Assembly: GCF_038396845.1 (NCBI RefSeq)
Contig: NZ_CP151587.1
Coordinates: forward strand, 1,152,001 to 1,216,000
Origin: Gymnodinialimonas sp. 57CJ19
Lineage (GTDB): Bacteria; Pseudomonadota; Alphaproteobacteria; Rhodobacterales; Rhodobacteraceae
Direction of reading: 5' to 3'
Length of the DNA stretch: 64,000 nt
Shown here in pieces: positions 16,991 to 24,756 of the stretch. The notes under the pieces are model-generated. The model saw only the letters and a program-made list of their open reading frames with translations. It ran no database searches and had not been told where the DNA came from. Position 1 is the stretch's first letter. The number at the start of each line of letters is the position of its first letter. Made by a program: the position numbers and the translations under genes.

Positions 16991-17288
16991 AATCCAGATT
17001 TTGATTTTAAATCATCGACTTAGAGGTCGGCATCTGGCGTACGTCCCCCATTTTGACCGCCATCCCAGATTTGAAGCTATTCTCTTTGGTTGCCACTTCT
17101 GCCGCCATTTTCCCCCAAGCAAGGTTGCCTACTGCATCCGGTCAACAGATATTAGACACAGGCTTGCGACCTCCCCGCTTCTCTTTCAGGTCTGGCAAGA
17201 ACTAAAGCGCATGTGTTGCTATACGAACCACTTGGACGCGCGGAATGTCGGACACCTGCGCGTATGACACGGGTGTCGTCCCTTGCAC
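16991..17288. other. Non-coding end of the island next to tRNA-Arg
   Basis: About 300 nt with no convincing gene; the one plus-strand open frame (17001-17267) has no family features and no upstream Shine-Dalgarno site. The composition is less GC-rich than the flanking core genes. It probably holds recombination-arm sequence for the integrase. Confidence 0.4.
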
Positions 17289-18164
17289 TTACCCGCTGCG
17301 ATTTGCTCTGGAACGGTCAATCAGGTCGCGAAATAAGCCCACGTGGGTCTTGAAGTCCTTGTCAGTCACTCGGATGCGATAGAGGCCCCAGCGGTCATTA
17401 TACTCAAGGGTCTCCACGCCAGCTTGGTCCAACAAGCCGTCGACTTCGTCTGTGCGTGGTAATTTAGGCTCGAAAAGAACAAACGACTTCTTTGGCCTGA
17501 ACGTAACATAATTGTTGGCACGGCCATCCTTGATCAGTCCAACATAGAATTTATTGTATTTCAGCTCGCACGACGGGTCGCCTTCCTTCACGATTTCAAA
17601 CATGCGATCCATCAAGGCGACGGTCTTTTGGGTTCCCTTGTCTTTTTCCCAATAGGCCCGGTCCGTCGGCGCGCTGATAGCGTCTTCGTCCTCGTCCACT
17701 AGGCCGCGTTGTACTTCGTCTAGGACTTTCGTGAACACCAGCGTGACGTGTTCGCCCACTTCAAAAGCCTGCATCTGGATCGCGACAATCGGCAGTGCGC
17801 CGTTGAACAAAGATACGACATTCAAAAAACGACTGGTGATATTCTCGGCCACGATGACTGCGCAGTGTTCGTACTGCGGGTAGCGTTTTCGTTCGATATC
17901 CCAGTACTCAATTGTGCGAATGATGTGGGTCTCGTCGGTCGCGCCAAGCTGTAATTCGACTTCATAGCGCTTGTAGGTTTCTGGGTCCTGAAGCAACAAA
18001 TCCAGCCGCCCGGCGCGGACTTGGATGCGTTCGCGGTCCCTCAGGACGAGGTCGCCCAAACCTAGGATTGAAGGGTCTTCGGCAATAATGTCCTGAACCC
18101 AGTTTTCGGAATAGACGGGATGGCTCTTGAGCGAGATTTGTTTGGGCCGGGTGAAAGGGATCAT
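17289..18164 (-). CDS. PD-(D/E)XK-like protein paired with the MmeI-like enzyme
   Basis: The protein has 291 residues. The N-terminal half resembles NucS/restriction-type nuclease folds: helix with ENWVQDII, then D55 in GRLDLLLQD and E68 in YEVELQLG. The usual catalytic lysine of E-x-K is replaced (E68-V-E70), so activity is uncertain, although some nucleases place a glutamate or glutamine there. The C-terminal part (KNF-like: NKFYVGLIKDGRANNYV, RPKKSFV) resembles DUF5655-like modules. Its start overlaps the end of the methyltransferase gene by 4 nt, so the two are co-translated. No established name is known to me. Confidence 0.7.
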   Translation of the reverse strand: MIPFTRPKQISLKSHPVYSENWVQDIIAEDPSILGLGDLVLRDRERIQVRAGRLDLLLQDPETYKRYEVELQLGATDETHIIRTIEYWDIERKRYPQYEHCAVIVAENITSRFLNVVSLFNGALPIVAIQMQAFEVGEHVTLVFTKVLDEVQRGLVDEDEDAISAPTDRAYWEKDKGTQKTVALMDRMFEIVKEGDPSCELKYNKFYVGLIKDGRANNYVTFRPKKSFVLFEPKLPRTDEVDGLLDQAGVETLEYNDRWGLYRIRVTDKDFKTHVGLFRDLIDRSRANRSG

Positions 18165-21109
18165 TTTTTTGCCTTCGCTTTCGCATAGTGCTTAGGTTTT
18201 GCTTTCGATGTCGCTTTGGCCTCGGCCTGCGCGCGCTCTTGGTTGAGCTTGAACAGGCGGGCCAGGATTTCATCTTCAGTCACCTTGCCATCACGCCAAT
18301 CGTCGCCCCAGCCGTAGGCCTCGGCCACCGCTTCGTCCAAAGCCTTGTGGGCGTGGTCGAGCCACGCGGGGCGGGTGTTGTAGAGGTTAGTGAGGGTCCG
18401 TTTCTTGAGTTCTTTGGCCGCCGCGTCGTCCTTGGGCAGGAGGCGGTCGGGGTAGCCGGGGACGACCTCGGGCACGCGGTCCACCAGATCGGCGGGGTTG
18501 AGCCAGTTTTCGCGGAGTTCGTTGAGGCGCGCGGCGGCGACGGCGATTTTCACGGCGCGCGGGTCGTCGGCATAGTCGGCGGCGGGGATATTGGGGGTGA
18601 GGCCTTGGGGGAAGGGGAAGGTTTCGAAGGTTGTAGAAGGGGTATAGCGAGGGTCGTTGCCGACGCCCAAGAAAGTGCCCATGCGCAGAGACCAGAGTTC
18701 GTGGAAGGTGGAATGCAGGATGCCGAAGGTGGTGTCGTCGTCGCGGGCGATTGCGACAACGGCAGAATCCGGCACAAGTTTTGCTATCCGCCACGCGAAT
18801 AAACGATGTTTGGATACGCGAGGCGACACTACCATGCGATTGAGGTCTGAGACTGCGCGTTTCTGAGCAGGCCGGGGGTCGCCGTGAAGCCACCATTTAA
18901 GACGGTGCCAATCTCTCCTGAGTTTTTCCCTAGTCGGTTTTACCTCCAAAACGACCCGCTCAAACGGTTCCTCATAGAGTGAGGCGTCCGCCTGTTTCAT
19001 AATTGGCCCAAAGTCGATGACCCACTTGTCGGGGTCTCTTTGCGTTATCGCCGAACCGTTGGTCCAAGGAAAAACCACGTCAGAATTTGGTCTGCCATTT
19101 GGATTCAGTGGGCTGCATAGATACCGCCGCGCGACGTCACCGGAAATATCAAACGGTCCATTTTTTTGCGTTCCGATGAAGCAAGTTCCCACGTTAGAGA
19201 GCAAGCGGACCGCGTCGGTAAGGTCGAAGTCGAGCAAATTGGTCGTCAGATCGGAATATATGATTGGAACCACGTCACCGTTCAAAGTTGTATCTTTAGA
19301 TTTAGGTTCTTGAAAACAGACCATCGAGACTCGCACCGCCGCGCCGTCGACAGTCCAAGCCTCATCTGACCAAGCGGTTGTGATCCAGCCACCTTTGGCA
19401 ATCCGCTCTATCACTTTGCGGTTGGCTCCACCGCGTATCGAGTTCGTGGAAACTAAGCCCGCTCGTTTCAGCTGACCAATTTCAATCTGTTCCCAAGCCT
19501 TAGAAAACCAATAGCAAACTAAGTCGCTTCCGCCCGGCACCTGTCGGGAAAATGCCTTTCGTAATGCGAAAGTGTATTCTTCGCCGAGTTCTGCAATCAT
19601 CTTGCGGTCGCCCAAGAATGGCGGGTTCCCAATCACCACATCCGCTTTCGGCCAATCCGCCCGCGTCCCGTCCACATTCAACACCGCGTCGCGGTTCTCG
19701 ATTGTCTCCAGCTTGCGCAAAATCGGGTTCTTTCCCGCCTCAAAGCCGTTGCGCCGCATCCATTGGATCTCGCCAATCCAGACCGATACACGGGCGAGTT
19801 CGGCGGCGTAGGCGCTTAGCTCAATCCCCAGAACAACCTCCGGTCCAAGCTGGGGGAAGCCACGGGGCAGGCCAAGCGCCTCGGCCTCCAGATTGACGCG
19901 GTGTTCTAGGTTCTTAAGTTCCAGCAGGGCGATGTATAGGAAGTTGCCCGACCCACAGGCGGGGTCGAGCGCACGAAACGCTTTTAGCCGCTCGATGAAT
20001 TCAAGGTGCAGCGCCTCGGCCTTGTCCAGTGCGCGGGTAACGGCTGCCTTTTCCTTGGTGCTGAGAAGCTTTTCTTTGGTGGCCTTGGGTGCTTTGTCAA
20101 TCTGCGCTTCGATCTGCGCTTTGACCTCGGCCCACTCGGCCAGGAGCGGTTCCACGATGACCGGATTGACGATCTGCATGATTTTGTCGCGGTCGGTGTA
20201 ATGCGCCCCAAGCTGGCTGCGCTTGGCCGGGTCCAGCCCACGCTCGAACAAGGTGCCAAGGATGGAAGGGTCGATATCGGACCAATCGAGCGCAGAGGCG
20301 CGGATGAGGTCATCAAGGTCCTGCCATTCCAGCGGCAAAACATCGTCGCTGTCAAAGAGACCTCCATTGAACCATTCGACGGTTTCAAAGCCGACAAGGC
20401 CACCCGTCTTCATTGCGCCGAACAGGGCCTTGGCGTGGATAGCGAAGGTTTCAGGCTTGGGACGGGCGGTTTTTATCATCCGCTCGAACATCTTGTTAGG
20501 CAGAAGGTCCACGTCTTCCGCGAACATGCAGAAGACCAGTCGATTGATAAAATGCGCGACCTCTTGCGGGTCGTGGCCGCGTTCGCGGAGGCGTTGGGCC
20601 ATATTGGCAAAGTTTTGGGCGGCCTGTTCCGTCACAAGGCGGCGGGTCTTGGTCGGTTTCAGTTTTCCCGGGTCGAGGAAGGCATTGCGCAGAAGGTCGC
20701 GTTTGGCGGCGTCTGTCAGGTCGTCGAGGGTGAGCGTGTGGACGTTTTGGACGGTGTTGGTCCAGTTGGTGTGGATGCGGATAACATTCATATCCGACAC
20801 AATGAGAAGCGGCGGGTTCTCCAGCGCGATTGCGTATTGCAAGAGTTGGTCGAATGCCTTGTCGAGGTTGGAGCGTTTGCCTTTGTATTCCCATGCAAAG
20901 CTGTCTTTGCGCCAAACGTCCGCCCAGCCTTCGCCACCACTTGTCTTGGATGCGCCTTTTTCAAACGTGAACCAATCGCCCTTGGGGTCCGCCGTGATGG
21001 GGTCGTCGATGCCCAGAAGGCGGCATATGTCGTTGAAGTGCGACTGTGAGGCCGTGCGCTCTTTCAACTCGACGTTGCGCCATTTGGAGATGAATTCGAC
21101 TGGCGTCAT
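18161..21109 (-). CDS. MmeI-like single-chain restriction-modification enzyme (type IIG/IIL)
   Basis: The protein has 982 residues. The N-terminal domain has a candidate nuclease site D64...E74-Y-K76 (ADVW and WEYKGK), the same D-x9-ExK spacing logic as MmeI. A helical connector follows to about residue 300. The N6-adenine methyltransferase core has motif X region GAHYTD, motif I DPACGSGNF (382-390) and motif IV NPPF (495-498). The remaining 400 residues should contain the target-recognition domain. Such enzymes cut unmodified DNA while methylating one strand of the site. It is co-translated with the downstream nuclease-like gene, which is unusual for this family. Confidence 0.85.
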   Translation of the reverse strand: MTPVEFISKWRNVELKERTASQSHFNDICRLLGIDDPITADPKGDWFTFEKGASKTSGGEGWADVWRKDSFAWEYKGKRSNLDKAFDQLLQYAIALENPPLLIVSDMNVIRIHTNWTNTVQNVHTLTLDDLTDAAKRDLLRNAFLDPGKLKPTKTRRLVTEQAAQNFANMAQRLRERGHDPQEVAHFINRLVFCMFAEDVDLLPNKMFERMIKTARPKPETFAIHAKALFGAMKTGGLVGFETVEWFNGGLFDSDDVLPLEWQDLDDLIRASALDWSDIDPSILGTLFERGLDPAKRSQLGAHYTDRDKIMQIVNPVIVEPLLAEWAEVKAQIEAQIDKAPKATKEKLLSTKEKAAVTRALDKAEALHLEFIERLKAFRALDPACGSGNFLYIALLELKNLEHRVNLEAEALGLPRGFPQLGPEVVLGIELSAYAAELARVSVWIGEIQWMRRNGFEAGKNPILRKLETIENRDAVLNVDGTRADWPKADVVIGNPPFLGDRKMIAELGEEYTFALRKAFSRQVPGGSDLVCYWFSKAWEQIEIGQLKRAGLVSTNSIRGGANRKVIERIAKGGWITTAWSDEAWTVDGAAVRVSMVCFQEPKSKDTTLNGDVVPIIYSDLTTNLLDFDLTDAVRLLSNVGTCFIGTQKNGPFDISGDVARRYLCSPLNPNGRPNSDVVFPWTNGSAITQRDPDKWVIDFGPIMKQADASLYEEPFERVVLEVKPTREKLRRDWHRLKWWLHGDPRPAQKRAVSDLNRMVVSPRVSKHRLFAWRIAKLVPDSAVVAIARDDDTTFGILHSTFHELWSLRMGTFLGVGNDPRYTPSTTFETFPFPQGLTPNIPAADYADDPRAVKIAVAAARLNELRENWLNPADLVDRVPEVVPGYPDRLLPKDDAAAKELKKRTLTNLYNTRPAWLDHAHKALDEAVAEAYGWGDDWRDGKVTEDEILARLFKLNQERAQAEAKATSKAKPKHYAKAKAKK

Positions 21110-21197
21110 GGGTTTTCCTAGGTAAGCTGAGAAGTGCCAATAGAGATGTGAGGCCGCGCAAGGTCAACTGCGCATCTGCTGAGCCGGGTGATGTCGT

Positions 21198-21839
21198 CTA
21201 CTGACCGAAATATATCTCGCGTTCCTCAGCGTTGAGAAGGTGGCGGAATTTTGCAATGAAGGCCCGGTTCGCTTGGTCCTCGCACCACTCAATCTCAAAC
21301 CGTTTCCGCTGATAGGTCTGTTGCCACATGCCTTTGGGCTTGGGGGCTATCCAGTGAGCGGTTCCCGGTTCGCCGCCCAGCGCCATGCGTAGTTTGTTGG
21401 CGCGGCGCAACATGCGGTCATGGCGGGCCTCTGATTGGCTGGCATAGGCCACGCGGCAACAATGGCGACAGAGGAAGTAGCGCCCGCCTGCGAACAGCTT
21501 GCCAACACGCCGCCCGCAAGTGCGGTCGTTCACCACGCCGGGGCAGAGGAAAAAGGGTCGAGAATTGCCATAGTGGCAGGCGACGCGCGTGAGTTGGACG
21601 GTTTCGGTGATTGGTTCCCAATCGCCGCCACGTTCGCGCACACGGTAGTCTAGGACCAGTCGCCCAGCCTCTGCTTTGTATCCGATGCGCCCGGTTTCCT
21701 CGCCATCACGGGACCAAACCCAGTTCCCTCGTTTGCCGGGGTCTAGGCATCCCTCGCGGTGAAAGCGGTTCACGTCGAGCGAGCGGCAGTCCTCTGCTTT
21801 TTGTTTGTAGCTTGGTCGTCCTGAGCCGTATCCACCCAT
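21198..21839 (-). CDS. Zinc-ribbon-like island protein of unknown function
   Basis: Start chosen at the ATG at 21839, which has an AGGAGGT site 5 nt upstream and gives MGGYGSGRPSY; a longer start at 21869 lacks this. The 213-residue protein carries paired cysteines (FFLCPG, TCGRRV, FLCRHCCRVAY) that could bind zinc, and a basic C-terminal half with many arginines and tryptophans. Proteins opening with GGYGSGR are common in alphaproteobacterial mobile islands, but I know of no assigned function. It lies 88 nt upstream of the restriction-methyltransferase gene. Confidence 0.75.
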   Translation of the reverse strand: MGGYGSGRPSYKQKAEDCRSLDVNRFHREGCLDPGKRGNWVWSRDGEETGRIGYKAEAGRLVLDYRVRERGGDWEPITETVQLTRVACHYGNSRPFFLCPGVVNDRTCGRRVGKLFAGGRYFLCRHCCRVAYASQSEARHDRMLRRANKLRMALGGEPGTAHWIAPKPKGMWQQTYQRKRFEIEWCEDQANRAFIAKFRHLLNAEEREIYFGQ

Positions 21840-22006
21840 GCTGGACCTCCTATTATTTTCCGAAATCATCAGAGAAGTTTAGGTTTTCCTTAGGGTGAGG
21901 GTGGGGGGAGTATCAAAGTCCAGCGCCACCCGATGATGGACCGTGGCGGGTAACTATTTTTCTGTACCGTCAGATTGAACATAAAAAGCTAGGATTGTGC
22001 TGCGAC

Positions 22007-22174
22007 CTATGACCAGCCTGTGCGCTCCGGCTTTCCCTTCCAATAGCGGATGGTGTCGGGAAGGAGTCCGCATCTCACCGCCAAATTGCGGCGTGATAGA
22101 TCGCGCACTTTGCGCGCCGCTACTAGTTCGCCGCCGGTTATCGAAACCTCTATGCGTGTGCGGTCGGTCGGCAA
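22007..22174 (-). CDS. Very small helix-turn-helix protein
   Basis: A 55-codon open frame starts with TTG at 22174, three bases after the TGA of the small membrane-protein gene, and ends TAG at 22007. The centre reads LVAARKVRDLSRRNLAVRCG and then LLPDTIRYWKGKPE, which fits a Cro/XRE-type helix-turn-helix (scaffold helix, turn around VRCGL, recognition helix DTIRYW). No Shine-Dalgarno site is obvious, so translation may depend on coupling to the upstream gene. It could repress island genes. The call rests on pattern only. Confidence 0.5.
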   Translation of the reverse strand: MPTDRTRIEVSITGGELVAARKVRDLSRRNLAVRCGLLPDTIRYWKGKPERTGWS

Positions 22175-22177
22175 ATT

Positions 22178-22450
22178 TCAGTTATTGGTCGTTCTCACAA
22201 CTAGCGACTGGCTGATTTCTGTCAAAACACCGAGCGCGACACCGAATGCAATTAGTCTAAACGCGTCGCCAACGTCCTCAAACATGCCTACTTCGTTCAA
22301 CGCCTGTGCCACCTCGCCAGGGCCAAGGTCTAGGTCTGCCAAATGGGAAATGGCCGGGCCATATTGCCCTGTTAGAGTCCAAAGCAGATCGAACAATCCG
22401 TACAAGAGGCAAAGCAGGGCGATGGCCTTCCCCAACCATGTGAACAACAT
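22178..22450 (-). CDS. Small membrane protein of the island
   Basis: From the ATG at 22450 (AGGA six bases upstream) this encodes 90 residues opening MLFTWLGKAIALLCLL; ATG codons at 22456 and 22510 are alternatives. There are two hydrophobic stretches, near residues 5-27 and 65-80, with an acidic segment between them (LADLDLGPGE). No family is recognised. It lies 141 nt downstream of the prim-pol gene and is immediately followed by the small helix-turn-helix frame, so the two may act as a pair. Confidence 0.5.
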   Translation of the reverse strand: MLFTWLGKAIALLCLLYGLFDLLWTLTGQYGPAISHLADLDLGPGEVAQALNEVGMFEDVGDAFRLIAFGVALGVLTEISQSLVVRTTNN

Positions 22451-22591
22451 TCTCATTCCTAATCTGTGCTTAACGGCATTCTGGCACCTGCATATAATGC
22501 ATCCCATCAATTTAATAGGGTTCGAGACGCATAATGCCGCCCGCCGTACGCGTGTAATTTGTAGGTCCGATATCGCTCAACATATATAATC

Positions 22592-23713
22592 TTAGACCCT
22601 CCCCCCTTCCTTGCCTTTTCCGTTTCGGCTGGGCATCTGCGCTACGCTGGCAGGGTCGCCAGAGGGCAATCGCAATCGGGTAAGCGTATAGGTACGATGC
22701 ACCGCCCCCGCGAAGTGATTGCCCGCGACAGCCAATAGGCCAACTGCCTCTAGGGCACGGCGTGCAGCACGTAAACGGGGGATAGAAAGCCGGGTTAGCC
22801 CTGATGACCGCATTGCCTTAAAATCCAGAGCGAACCGTTTGCCCGGGGAATGACCATGCATATCGGACAACAGCACAAAGAGCGCGATAGCGTCACTTTC
22901 GTTGTCGCAGTTGCGCAGGGCATCCAACGCTTTCCTGCATACAGGAAAAGCACTGTCACGGCCTCGGTAGACGCGATTATTTAGACGGCACTCCCAAGCC
23001 CATTTGGCGATGGCCCCCAATTCACTGTCGGGCATTGTGGCGGCGTCGGCGCAAAGGTCGTCCCGCACCCCTTGCAAATTCCCAACAAGTTCCCCTTCAC
23101 TGTCCACGTATTCGACCATTCTGATTGCCTCCGTGACAAGCCGCGCGTGTCTCTGACCGATTGGGATGAACTCTGACGGCCTTTGTTCCACTTGTGCGCC
23201 TTGTGCCCTCTCAAAGTCGCGTATCAGGGGCAGGGCGTCTGTCCCAAGTAAACCTTTGGCTGGGGCGTAATGGCCTCCGTCTGGGCGCAGCGAAAGTGGT
23301 CCGACGACATAGGCTCGCGCTCCTGTTTTGATATCAACGGGATAGCTTTCGCCGCGAAGGTTTGGAGCCGTACCACTAGCGCGGTAATATAGGTGCCGCC
23401 CACGTGGCGTCTTTACATGCACCGGGGATGCTCCAAAGCGCGCTTCCATAGCCGCGACCAATTCGGCGCTATCATCATCGCAGTCGATTACGGTCAAGTC
23501 ATCCAGCCGCACGCCATAGACCTGCGAACCCGTGCGATGAAGCGGGGCCAGTACGCGGCTTAGAGTGAGTGTAGGGCCAGCCCATGACCGTAAGAGAGGG
23601 GCCTTGCCGTCGGCCCCGCCTCCTAACGGCAGGAGTGGGAAACCCGCCCGCACAAGGCGGGCAAGTTCATTGCGGAAATCATCTGTTAGATGTTGCTCTC
23701 GAAGGGCTGTCAT
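22592..23713 (-). CDS. Prim-pol-type replication protein (bifunctional primase/polymerase N-terminal domain)
   Basis: The protein has 373 residues from the ATG at 23713, which follows the stop of the preceding 30-codon frame by 1 nt. The N-terminal 200 residues show prim-pol features: LVRAGFPLLPLGGGADGKAP, the metal-binding VIDCDDDSA and HVKTPRGRHLYYR with the basic/histidine motif. The C-terminal half is helical with a basic tail. It lacks the helicase domain of larger phage/plasmid primases, so it probably primes replication of the excised island using host helicase. A start at 23740 would add nine residues. Confidence 0.8.
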   Translation of the reverse strand: MTALREQHLTDDFRNELARLVRAGFPLLPLGGGADGKAPLLRSWAGPTLTLSRVLAPLHRTGSQVYGVRLDDLTVIDCDDDSAELVAAMEARFGASPVHVKTPRGRHLYYRASGTAPNLRGESYPVDIKTGARAYVVGPLSLRPDGGHYAPAKGLLGTDALPLIRDFERAQGAQVEQRPSEFIPIGQRHARLVTEAIRMVEYVDSEGELVGNLQGVRDDLCADAATMPDSELGAIAKWAWECRLNNRVYRGRDSAFPVCRKALDALRNCDNESDAIALFVLLSDMHGHSPGKRFALDFKAMRSSGLTRLSIPRLRAARRALEAVGLLAVAGNHFAGAVHRTYTLTRLRLPSGDPASVAQMPSRNGKGKEGGRV

Positions 23714-23714
23714 G

Positions 23715-23807
23715 TCACTGGCCCCAAACAAGCACGGCAAGCGCTTTGGCTTGTGCGTCGGTCAAGCCATGTAGGCGGCGAAGGCGGGCGATGCGTTGGG
23801 CCATCAT
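23715..23807 (-). CDS. 30-residue ORF between the winged-helix and prim-pol genes
   Basis: The frame starts ATG at 23807, overlapping the stop of the winged-helix gene by 4 nt (ATGA), and stops 1 nt before the prim-pol ATG. The peptide contains MAQRIARLRRLHGLT and DAQAKALAVLVWGQ, an amphipathic basic helix followed by a hydrophobic one. Perfect stop-start coupling on both sides argues that it is translated, possibly to couple synthesis of its neighbours. I know of no assigned function. Confidence 0.55.
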   Translation of the reverse strand: MMAQRIARLRRLHGLTDAQAKALAVLVWGQ

Positions 23808-24100
23808 TGTGCCACCTCGGCACTCAACCGCTCAATGGTGGCGTGTAAGATGTACCTGCCGTGGGTGCCGGGAAATTCGCCGCCGTGGGGTTCGTGCCGG
23901 GTTTCGATGGGGACGCCCAGCCCTCGTAACTTGTGGACGTAGGCCGCCCAGCGTGGCCCAGTGGGTTCTTCTCTAGGTGTGACGCCCGATTGGCTTGCTT
24001 TTGCCAGTTGTTCGAGCGCCCAAAGGTCGCGCCCTTTAGCGTTGATGGTGAAGGGGGCGCCGTTGTGGGGGCGAATGCGCATGACTTGAAAATCAGCCAA
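23804..24100 (-). CDS. Winged-helix domain protein of the island
   Basis: This 98-residue protein has a short N-terminal strand (FQVMRIRPHNGAPF) and then a winged-helix-like segment: RDLWALEQLAKA, GVTPREEP, GPRWAAYVHKLRGLGVPIETR and a beta-wing HGRYILHA. The family usually appears beside AlpA-like and prim-pol genes in islands, where it probably acts as a small DNA-binding regulator or replication accessory. It overlaps the 30-codon frame by 4 nt, making it part of the replication operon. Confidence 0.75.
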   Translation of the reverse strand: MADFQVMRIRPHNGAPFTINAKGRDLWALEQLAKASQSGVTPREEPTGPRWAAYVHKLRGLGVPIETRHEPHGGEFPGTHGRYILHATIERLSAEVAQ

Positions 24101-24200
24101 AAGCCGTTCCTTTCAATTCTCGCGCGGAGGGGGTATTTATTCCGTGTCCAGGAAAGCTATGTCCCGCCCGCGCTCATATGGTGGTGAGTGTGGGCGGTTC

Positions 24201-24377
24201 TCAGGCGGTTTCGCGCTGAGAAAGCCAAGTCTGAATGCTTGATTCAGGCCAACCGACGGCTCTCTTGCCTAGCTTCACTGGCCTCGGAAAACTTCCCTCT
24301 GAAATCATGGCATAGAGGGTGGACCGGGAAAGCCCGGTGATTTCTTCGACGGCCTGTCGTCTTAAATGGCGCTCCAT
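24201..24377 (-). CDS. AlpA-like excisionase/regulator
   Basis: From the ATG at 24377, preceded by AGGAG with 7-nt spacing, this encodes 58 residues starting MERHLRRQAVEEITGLS. The MerR-like helix-turn-helix (ITGLSRSTLYAMISEG), the short wing SFPRPVKLGKRAVGW and a final ESSIQTWLSQR are classic AlpA (P4-phage type). AlpA proteins activate integrase/excision in satellites. The open frame extends to 24578, but the upstream part overlaps an inverted repeat and looks regulatory, not coding. Confidence 0.88.
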   Translation of the reverse strand: MERHLRRQAVEEITGLSRSTLYAMISEGSFPRPVKLGKRAVGWPESSIQTWLSQRETA

Positions 24378-24756
24378 ATGGATGCTCCTGCTCTGAAGGG
24401 CCGCGCAGAAATCGTTTGCGCTACGCCCAATGGTTTGCGAGACAGGAGTCGGAAAATGTACCATCCAAGTCATTTCCGACTCGCCTCCTGATGCCTTGCA
24501 CGGCGTCGGGAGGCACCGAACATTTCGCGAACAATTCGGATGCTCTAGGTATACCGTAAGCGGCCCCGAGTGGGTCAATCACTTTATTGGATAATCCACA
24601 CGGATATTTTCCTTGAAAAATAGAATGTTCGCCGGGTCAGTGCCTTTCCCGCATGGATTCTAGCGGCGTGGCGCTGTGTTTGCGGAATTTCTGCAAATCT
24701 CGAAATGCGTCGCGGTCGGGTTGCAGTCGCCGACAAAAACTCTGAAGTCGAATGAA
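24378..24756. promoter_or_regulatory. Regulatory gap between integrase and AlpA genes
   Basis: There is no convincing gene in this 379-nt gap. It contains a long inverted repeat: GAGTCGGAAA at 24446-24455 and TTTCCGACTC at 24473-24482 are perfect 10-bp arms, extended by ATG/CAT on the inner side. This lies about 70-105 nt upstream of the AlpA start and is a candidate operator. AT-rich stretches at 24570-24625 could hold a promoter for the alpA-to-primase operon. Confidence 0.5.

Noticed and set aside
17001..17267. An 88-codon plus-strand frame next to the tRNA
   Set aside because: There is no ribosome-binding site and no recognisable domain; it lies in the att-proximal non-coding end of the island.
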